This document shows positions 32,879-37,913 of a stretch of 37,913 nucleotides of DNA, piece after piece. Origin of the DNA: a virus. The stretch lies in the IMG/VR virus record IMGVR_UViG_3300049855_000145, positions 1 to 37,913 of that record; one strand, 5' to 3'. The translations under genes were made by a program, and so were the position numbers. The first letter of the stretch is position 1; every line of letters starts with the position of its first letter. The notes under the pieces are model-generated. The model ran no database searches and was not told the DNA's origin. It saw nothing but the letters and a program-made list of their open reading frames with translations.

Positions 32879-33612
32879 TGTTCGGACAGAATCGCCCTCG
32901 CGGCAACAATGACGTGAAGGAAGGCCAACTGCAAGTTCACGAGATCTTCTACACACTCCAGGGCGAGGGGCCGTTCTCCGGCTACCCCGCCGTCTTCGTT
33001 CGGCTGTCAGGCTGCAATCTTCGTTGCTGGTTCTGCGACACGAAGTGGGATGATGACAATGACCCTTACTGCTATCCCGAGCAAATCGTCTCGAACGTGA
33101 AGGCCATACAAGGCCGAGCGCGCCTGGTTGTCATCACGGGCGGCGAGCCCCTTCGCCAAGACTTGACCGAACTGTGCGCCTTGCTGAACGCAGCCGGCTT
33201 CATGGTTCAAATCGAAACTGCCGGCACGTACTGGCAGGACGTTTGCGTGATGGGAAAACACGTGTACACGGTCGTCTCGCCGAAGAATGGTCGCGTCCAT
33301 CCGAAGTTCAAGAACCTTCACACTTTCGTAGGACCCACGGGCGTCCCGCTCGCGGTCTGGAAGTACGTGGTGAAGGCCGGCGAAGTCGCAGATGACGGAT
33401 TGCCCATCGGCAACTTCCAGCGCTTGAAGAATGGTGAGATCGGTGGCGGCGCCCTCGAGCGTCCACCTGAAGGTGCTCGCGTCTATCTCCAGCCATGCGA
33501 CGAGTACGACGAGGAGAAGAACAAGCTCAACTATGCGGCTGTCGCGAAGTCATGCCTCGAGCATGGCTACATCGGCGGCGTGCAGGTTCACAAGCACCTG
33601 AGCCTTGAGTAG
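32878..33612 (+). CDS. queE: 7-carboxy-7-deazaguanine synthase QueE (radical SAM)
   Basis: QueE rearranges 6-carboxytetrahydropterin to 7-carboxy-7-deazaguanine using S-adenosylmethionine and a 4Fe-4S cluster. The 244-residue protein has VHEIFYTLQGEGPFSGYPAV (20-39), the radical SAM motif CNLRCWFC (C46, C50, C53) followed by DTKWDDD, and VVITGGEPLRQDL. The C-terminus ends GVQVHKHLSLE, the usual QueE 'r.hk.lgv' type. It is separated from queC-folE-queF by about 4 kb of replication genes, yet it supplies the missing step of that pathway. Confidence 0.95.
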   Translation: MFGQNRPRGNNDVKEGQLQVHEIFYTLQGEGPFSGYPAVFVRLSGCNLRCWFCDTKWDDDNDPYCYPEQIVSNVKAIQGRARLVVITGGEPLRQDLTELCALLNAAGFMVQIETAGTYWQDVCVMGKHVYTVVSPKNGRVHPKFKNLHTFVGPTGVPLAVWKYVVKAGEVADDGLPIGNFQRLKNGEIGGGALERPPEGARVYLQPCDEYDEEKNKLNYAAVAKSCLEHGYIGGVQVHKHLSLE

Positions 33613-33614
33613 TA

Positions 33615-35675
33615 ATGGCAACATTCGACAACATCGAGAACCTATGGGCTCCTGACGATGACCGCATTATGCGGCAGCGTCCTGAACGTGAAGGCAAGGC
33701 TTCATTCAATCCGAATGTTCCGGTCAAGGATGGTTACGAGCCGCCGAAGCGTTACGACTCGATCCTGAGCCTGCCTCGTATCGGCCTCGACATTGAAACG
33801 TGGGATCCTGATCTCACTACACTTGGCCCTGGCGCTCGGCGCCCGAAAGGTTTCATTGTCGGCGTTGGCGTCGGTCCTCGTTCAAACATCAAGTATTATC
33901 CGATCAAGCACGGTCGAACCGGGCGCAACATCGACTTCGAATTCTGGGACAGATTCAAATCTGAAGTAGCCGAGTTCGATGGTGAACTCGTAGGCGCAAA
34001 TCTTCAATACGATCTTGACTGGCTCGGTGCACAGCGTCAGGACAAGCCGTCGATCATCTTTCACCGCGCGAAGATCCGGGACGTGCAGATCGCCGAGCCG
34101 CTTCTCAACGAGAACAGATTCACATACAAACTGAACGCCCTTGCCAAAGATTACCTCGGTGAGGCAAAAGCCGATCTCGCTACCGCCGGTTACGGTAAAG
34201 GCTACATCGAGAACATGCACCTCGTTGACCCAGGACACGCTGACTACTATTGTGTCCAGGATATTGCGCTCGCGCTCGACATCTACGCCCTTCAGGTTCC
34301 CGAACTTGAGCGCCAAGGCTTGTGGGATTTGTTTGTCCTCGAGTCGAAGCTGATCCCACTGCTGTTGCGGATGCGCTCGAATGGCGTCCGCGTCGATATT
34401 GACCGCGTTGAAGCCGCAATCGAAAACTTGACAACACGCCAGCGTGACTCGTCGAAGATCCTCGAGATGCAAGCTGGTATGCCTATCGACATATGGTCGT
34501 CAGAGTCGATCAAGCATGCTTTCGACAAGAATGATATTGGCTACCCAACGACTGCTGCTGGTCGCCCGTCCTTCACGAAAGATTGGTTGAACGCTCAGAC
34601 GCACCCAATCGCAAAGCTCATTGTCGAGCAGCGCGAACTCGACAAGATTAAGGGTACGTTCCTTCAGAATTACATGATGAACTCGCACATTGACGGGCGC
34701 ATCTTTTGCCAGTTCAATCAGCTCAAGTCGGATGAGGGTGGTACAGTATCAGGCCGCTTCTCGTCGTCCTACCCGAACCTGCAGAACATTCCAGCGAGGC
34801 ATCCTGAGCTTGGACCGTTGTGCCGCGGCCTGTTTATTCCTGAGGAAGGAATGCTGTGGGGCTGCACCGACTGGTCGCAGATCGAGTTTCGTTTCCTCGT
34901 TCACTATGCAGTCAGCACGTTCTACGACTACGACAAGCACGACCATGAAGCGATCAAGTCAGCGCTTGCTGCCGCAGAAGCGTACCGTACCGATCCATCG
35001 ACCGACTTCCACAAGATCGCTGCCGCAATCGCAGGCACAGACCGCAAGCAAGCCAAGAACATCAACTTCGGCGTTGTCTATGGCATGGGCGTCCCGAAGA
35101 TGGCGGCCTCCCTCGGCAAGTCGATCAGTGAAGCCGAACCAATCCTGAATGAGTTCCACACTCGCATGCCATTCCTTCGAAAGCTCTACGACCGCGTAGG
35201 CAAGCAAGCGAACGATGTGGGTTTCATCAAAACGATCCTTGGGCGTAGGCGCCGCTTTCATGAGTACGAAGTCGTTGCGTGGCCAAAGCAGCGCGGTGGA
35301 AAGCCACCCAAGTTTGTCGGTAACGAGGAAGCGTGCTACCAGTGGCTCGCAGAGAAAGAAGCTGAAGGTTTGTCGCCGGGCGGAAGCTTGCGGCGCGCCT
35401 ACACCCACAAGGCGCTGAACTCACTCCTGCAGGGATCAGCCGCTGACCTCATGAAGAAGTCCATGGTCGACATGTGGGAGTCAGGTATCTTCGAGACGAT
35501 CATCCCGCACCTGACTGTCCATGACGAACTCGACGTGTCTGTGCCACAGACTCCTGAAGGTGCGGAAGCCTTCGAGGAACTCAAGCACATGATGGCTATT
35601 GCAATCCCGCTCAAGGTCCCGGTGTTCGCGTCGGCATCGACCGGCGGTAACTGGGATGAGGCGAAAGGCGACTAA
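33615..35675 (+). CDS. Family A DNA polymerase with 3'-5' exonuclease domain
   Basis: This 686-residue replicative polymerase has no 5'-3' exonuclease domain. Proofreading domain: ExoI GLDIETWD (D59, E61), ExoII GANLQYDLDWL (D133/D135), ExoIII YYCVQDIALALD (Y212, D216). Polymerase domain: TVSGRFSSSYPNLQNIP, motif A GCTDWSQIEFRFLVH, motif B RKQAKNINFGVVYG, and motif C LTVHDELDVS. In motif B a Phe stands where E. coli Pol I has F762. All catalytic residues appear intact. It must copy or tolerate 7-deazaguanine-containing templates if the phage DNA is modified. Confidence 0.96.
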   Translation: MATFDNIENLWAPDDDRIMRQRPEREGKASFNPNVPVKDGYEPPKRYDSILSLPRIGLDIETWDPDLTTLGPGARRPKGFIVGVGVGPRSNIKYYPIKHGRTGRNIDFEFWDRFKSEVAEFDGELVGANLQYDLDWLGAQRQDKPSIIFHRAKIRDVQIAEPLLNENRFTYKLNALAKDYLGEAKADLATAGYGKGYIENMHLVDPGHADYYCVQDIALALDIYALQVPELERQGLWDLFVLESKLIPLLLRMRSNGVRVDIDRVEAAIENLTTRQRDSSKILEMQAGMPIDIWSSESIKHAFDKNDIGYPTTAAGRPSFTKDWLNAQTHPIAKLIVEQRELDKIKGTFLQNYMMNSHIDGRIFCQFNQLKSDEGGTVSGRFSSSYPNLQNIPARHPELGPLCRGLFIPEEGMLWGCTDWSQIEFRFLVHYAVSTFYDYDKHDHEAIKSALAAAEAYRTDPSTDFHKIAAAIAGTDRKQAKNINFGVVYGMGVPKMAASLGKSISEAEPILNEFHTRMPFLRKLYDRVGKQANDVGFIKTILGRRRRFHEYEVVAWPKQRGGKPPKFVGNEEACYQWLAEKEAEGLSPGGSLRRAYTHKALNSLLQGSAADLMKKSMVDMWESGIFETIIPHLTVHDELDVSVPQTPEGAEAFEELKHMMAIAIPLKVPVFASASTGGNWDEAKGD

Positions 35676-35676
35676 C

Positions 35677-36165
35677 ATGCGCAAAGTGATCTCGTGGGAC
35701 GAAATGTATCTGAAGATTTGCCGCTCGGCTGCTGAACGGTCGAAGGACGACTCAACGCAAGTCGGCGCCTGCATCGTCAAAGATCGACGCGTCCTCGCTG
35801 TCGGCTACAATGGCTTCCCTTCAGGTATCCATGAGGACGAGGAGCGCTGGACGCGACCGCTCAAGTACACTTATGTCGTCCACGCCGAAGCAAACTGCCT
35901 CATGTCGTCTGCTCGCTATGGCGTGCCTGTAGATGGTGCAACACTGTACTCAACCTTGCATCCATGCGCAAATTGTGCGAAACACATCGTCCAAGCAGGT
36001 ATCAAGGAGGTCGTCTACGACGCGACGATTCCACCCCGGGACGAGCATGAGCATTGGATAGCAGCGCAAATACTAAGCGAAGCCGGCGTGTCAGTCGTTG
36101 CGCTCAACTCGCCCAACCTGAACGGGAGTTCATCCTCCAACACTTCCCTTCAGGAGAACCTGTAA
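35677..36165 (+). CDS. Deoxycytidylate (dCMP) deaminase
   Basis: This enzyme turns dCMP into dUMP, the substrate of the phage ThyX. The ATG at 35677, just past the polymerase stop, has AAAGG upstream and gives 162 residues. Zinc-site motifs are VVHAEANCLMSSA (H69, E71) and TLHPCANCAKHI (C97, C100). VGYNGFPSGI (42-51) is typical of dCMP deaminases rather than tRNA deaminases. The tail after about residue 145 is Ser/Asn-rich and overlaps another open frame. Confidence 0.92.
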   Translation: MRKVISWDEMYLKICRSAAERSKDDSTQVGACIVKDRRVLAVGYNGFPSGIHEDEERWTRPLKYTYVVHAEANCLMSSARYGVPVDGATLYSTLHPCANCAKHIVQAGIKEVVYDATIPPRDEHEHWIAAQILSEAGVSVVALNSPNLNGSSSSNTSLQENL

Positions 36166-36311
36166 AGCGTTTCGAGATCACTGAGTTCTGGTTGCCCATT
36201 GCCAGGACCGCCCTCGAGAAGCTAGGCATCAGTCACGTTACTCGCAGCATAGATGGGGCTATATTCGTGGAGCTAGTCAATGCCAGTCCTGCAAATCGTC
36301 AAGAAGTATAA
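36054..36311 (+). CDS. Doubtful small gene overlapping the dCMP deaminase end
   Basis: The only start in frame is a TTG at 36054, and no ribosome-binding site is convincing, so the N-terminus is uncertain. The part beyond the deaminase stop reads FEITEFWLPIARTALEKLG and SIDGAIFVELVNA, a plausible small helix-strand domain. It fills the 114-base gap before the next gene and ends inside it. It may be a real short gene with an unusual start or a remnant. Confidence 0.35.
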   Translation: MDSSANTKRSRRVSRCAQLAQPEREFILQHFPSGEPVKRFEITEFWLPIARTALEKLGISHVTRSIDGAIFVELVNASPANRQEV

Positions 36312-36525
36312 CAACAAGTCGCCCCTCAACGGCATCGTTATCAGCGACAAAGTCGAACTCGCCACAAAGGACGACTTGACAGGATTTATACTCGGCGTGC
36401 ATCGTGCAAGTCGTACCGGCGAACTTGACTGGGACTTGATCGACTTCAACTGGGCGATCTCGGACAAGCCAAACATCGAGGTACTTGAGAACCCCGCTTC
36501 GGGCAAAACAGGGAAACTTGCGTGA
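36280..36525 (+). CDS. Hypothetical protein
   Basis: The ATG at 36280 with GGAG seven bases upstream gives 81 residues. It reads as a small alpha/beta protein (NGIVISDKVELATKDDLTG, then SRTGELDWDLIDFNWAIS). It is overlapped by GTGA with the next gene. No family is recognised. Confidence 0.6.
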   Translation: MPVLQIVKKYNNKSPLNGIVISDKVELATKDDLTGFILGVHRASRTGELDWDLIDFNWAISDKPNIEVLENPASGKTGKLA

Positions 36526-36920
36526 CCACATCTGAACAAGTCAGCCAAGCCATGGAACGTCTTCAGCAACGTGACCACACGATCATGGGCGCGATCATGG
36601 TGTACCTTCACGCTCAGACCGAGGATGCTGCTGAACGTGCGGCGGTCCTCAACCACGCGATTGACGCGGTCTTCAACCTCGCAATGATGGTGTGCGAAGA
36701 AGGCGAACGTGAAGTCGTGCAAGCTGAACTTGCTAAGCGCATCTTATCCATGAGCACAAGAGCCTACCCGAAGCGTGACGAGATGATCTCGCAGGGCGCG
36801 CTCAATGGGCTGTTCCGGGCCGGCCTCGCCAACATGTCAAACGACGAGACGCTGATGAATCTCCTCGGCGCCATGTTGCTCGCGAAGGCCAAACCAGCCG
36901 TTAACGATGTTATGCACTGA
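36522..36920 (+). CDS. Hypothetical helical protein
   Basis: The GTG start at 36522 overlaps the upstream stop and gives 132 residues. It is almost entirely helical by composition (EQVSQAMERLQQRDHTIMGA, VVQAELAKRILSMSTRA, LMNLLGAMLLAKAKP). No signal peptide or known motif was seen. It is the last gene of the run before a short control gap. Confidence 0.6.
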   Translation: MTTSEQVSQAMERLQQRDHTIMGAIMVYLHAQTEDAAERAAVLNHAIDAVFNLAMMVCEEGEREVVQAELAKRILSMSTRAYPKRDEMISQGALNGLFRAGLANMSNDETLMNLLGAMLLAKAKPAVNDVMH

Positions 36921-36921
36921 C

Positions 36922-36957
36922 CGTGTACACGCTCCTCGTGGTGTGCTAACGTAGCAC
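36922..36957. promoter_or_regulatory. Two palindromes upstream of the SprT-like gene
   Basis: CGTGTACACG (36922-36931) is a perfect 10-bp palindrome. GTGCTA-ACG-TAGCAC (36943-36957) is a perfect inverted repeat with a 3-base centre. Both lie in the 59-base gap before the gene at 36980. GTAGCACA (36951-36958) also occurs in the queC leader at 27212-27219. A promoter with operators is plausible, but no sigma-70 boxes are clear. Confidence 0.35.
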
Positions 36958-36979
36958 AATCGCAACATGGAGACCAAAC

Positions 36980-37570
36980 ATGGAATACCAGTTCAAGACG
37001 CGCGAAGAGTGGATGAATGCTTTCGCCAAGCGCTGCCGCAACAAGTTCGATGCAGTCGGTTATCCCCTTCCCGAGAACATCCGCTTCTCAATCGGCTTCC
37101 CGTCAACGGGCGCGAAGGGAAAGCGCATCGGTGAATGCTGGGCGTCGACCGCGTCGAAGGACGGCCAGTTTGAGATCTTCGTCACTCCCTTCATCGGCGA
37201 CACGTCCCGCATTGCTGACATCCAGGTCCACGAGATGGTCCATGCAGCAGTCGGCCTCGACAAGAAGCACGGCAAGATCTTCAAGAAGTGCGCGACCGCG
37301 GTCGGCCTCGAAGGCAAGATGACAGCGACGGTCGCAGGCAAGGCGTTCCACGAATGGGCAGGCCCCATCATTGACAGGCTGGGCCCAATCCCGCACGCTG
37401 AGCTCTCGAACTTCACCAACGGCCGCAAAGCTGACACCAACCGCCACATCAAATGCTCGTGCGCCGATTGCGGGACGATCTTCCGCATGTCGCGCAAAGC
37501 CATTGACGCAATCGAAGATGGGATCCGTTGCCCCAACGCCTCTTGCGACGGCACAGTGGAGATCGAATAA
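36980..37570 (+). CDS. SprT-like zinc metalloprotease-fold protein
   Basis: This 196-residue protein carries the HExxH motif in QVHEMVHAAVGLDKKHGKIF (H84, E85, H88, with H97 as likely third ligand), as in SprT/Spartan proteins. The C-terminus is a zinc ribbon: CSCADCGTIFRMS and RCPNASCDGTVEIE. SprT-like proteins in cells cut DNA-protein crosslinks, but phage versions are uncharacterised as far as I know. GGAGA lies upstream of the ATG. The stop overlaps the next start (TAATG). Confidence 0.82.
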   Translation: MEYQFKTREEWMNAFAKRCRNKFDAVGYPLPENIRFSIGFPSTGAKGKRIGECWASTASKDGQFEIFVTPFIGDTSRIADIQVHEMVHAAVGLDKKHGKIFKKCATAVGLEGKMTATVAGKAFHEWAGPIIDRLGPIPHAELSNFTNGRKADTNRHIKCSCADCGTIFRMSRKAIDAIEDGIRCPNASCDGTVEIE

Positions 37571-37913
37571 TGCCGACACTGAATCTACGCTGCCAGAACA
37601 ACCGCGACCGCTTCTATGTCCACATCGCAGACGATGACTACCACGTTGTCGAAGGCGCACGCTTCAAGATCAGCTATGTCGGCATGGGCGTCCTGCTACG
37701 TGCCGCGCCCGATGGCTCGATGTTCCGTGACCGTCACGGCAAGGAGAACTGCCACGAGGGCTACAAGCACGTCTTCGTGAGCAAGGCCGCACATCCTTGG
37801 TTGCCGTTGTTCGGCGCCCACGAAGTGACAGGTCACTTTGACGCTGGCAACACAATCTTCGTGACGCTGCCGACGACTTGCCTCCTGCCATGGCCGAGCG
37901 AGCACGCGTTCCG
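37570..37913 (+). CDS. Hypothetical protein, cut off by the window end
   Basis: The ATG at 37570 overlaps the SprT-like stop. The frame stays open for 114 codons to the last base, so the 3' end is missing. The visible part starts MPTLNLRCQNNRDRFYVHIA and has YHVVEGARFKISYVGMGVLL, then GHFDAGNTIFVTLPTTC. It appears beta-rich with many His. No family is recognised. Confidence 0.65.
   Translation, partial: MPTLNLRCQNNRDRFYVHIADDDYHVVEGARFKISYVGMGVLLRAAPDGSMFRDRHGKENCHEGYKHVFVSKAAHPWLPLFGAHEVTGHFDAGNTIFVTLPTTCLLPWPSEHAF

Noticed and set aside
33882-34472. 196-residue open frame on the minus strand
   Set aside because: It lies opposite the exonuclease domain of the DNA polymerase and has no motif or ribosome-binding site.

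Overview
The window is part of a tailed double-stranded DNA phage (or prophage) genome. It is moderately GC-rich, and every convincing gene is on the + strand, tightly packed with many ATGA, GTGA and TAATG start/stop overlaps. The tail genes point to a long-tailed (siphovirus) particle. The block DUF2460 protein, DUF2163 hub, NlpC/P60 peptidase, 'megatron' has the same order as genes 12-15 of the Rhodobacter gene transfer agent, and it is followed by tail fibres and a GTA-type three-TM holin. An alphaproteobacterial host is therefore the best guess, but it is an inference. No tRNA, CRISPR array, insertion sequence or integrase was seen. Terminase, portal and capsid genes must lie to the left of the window.

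Layout. (1) Positions 1-2932 hold a 14-residue-repeat structural protein, an Ig-like small protein and the head-tail connector, head closure, tail completion and tail terminator set. (2) Positions 2943-8063 hold the tail tube, the tail assembly chaperone pair with a near-lambda -1 slippery site (GGGAAAC), and the tape measure. (3) Positions 8063-17460 hold the GTA-like distal tail, a megatron with a propeller-like insertion, two modular fibre proteins and the holin. (4) Positions 17461-17822 are a non-coding 362-bp region with a 42-bp dyad and repeated CGCCACA motifs, a candidate origin or control region. (5) Positions 17823-25227 are a nucleotide and replication block: ThyX, SNF2 helicase, SSB-like protein, archaeo-eukaryotic primase and UvrD-like helicase. 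(6) Positions 25224-35675 interleave 7-deazaguanine genes with replication genes: HD hydrolase, queD, queC, folE, queF, dpdA, DnaQ exonuclease, a sliding-clamp-like protein, queE and family A DNA polymerase. (7) Positions 35677-37913 hold a dCMP deaminase, small unknown genes, a SprT-like protein and a cut-off gene.

How the genes fit together. FolE, QueD, QueE, QueC and QueF form an unbroken route from GTP to preQ1. DpdA is the DNA guanine transglycosylase that would put the base into phage DNA. The simplest prediction is that this phage replaces some genomic guanines with 7-aminomethyl-7-deazaguanine (dPreQ1) or a derivative, which would hide its DNA from host restriction enzymes. ThyX, the dCMP deaminase and the HD hydrolase adjust the nucleotide pool. 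Primase, helicases, polymerase, exonuclease and clamp form a largely self-sufficient replisome, although no clamp loader is visible.

Limits. All family assignments come from reading motifs by eye. No database search, structure prediction or alignment was run.
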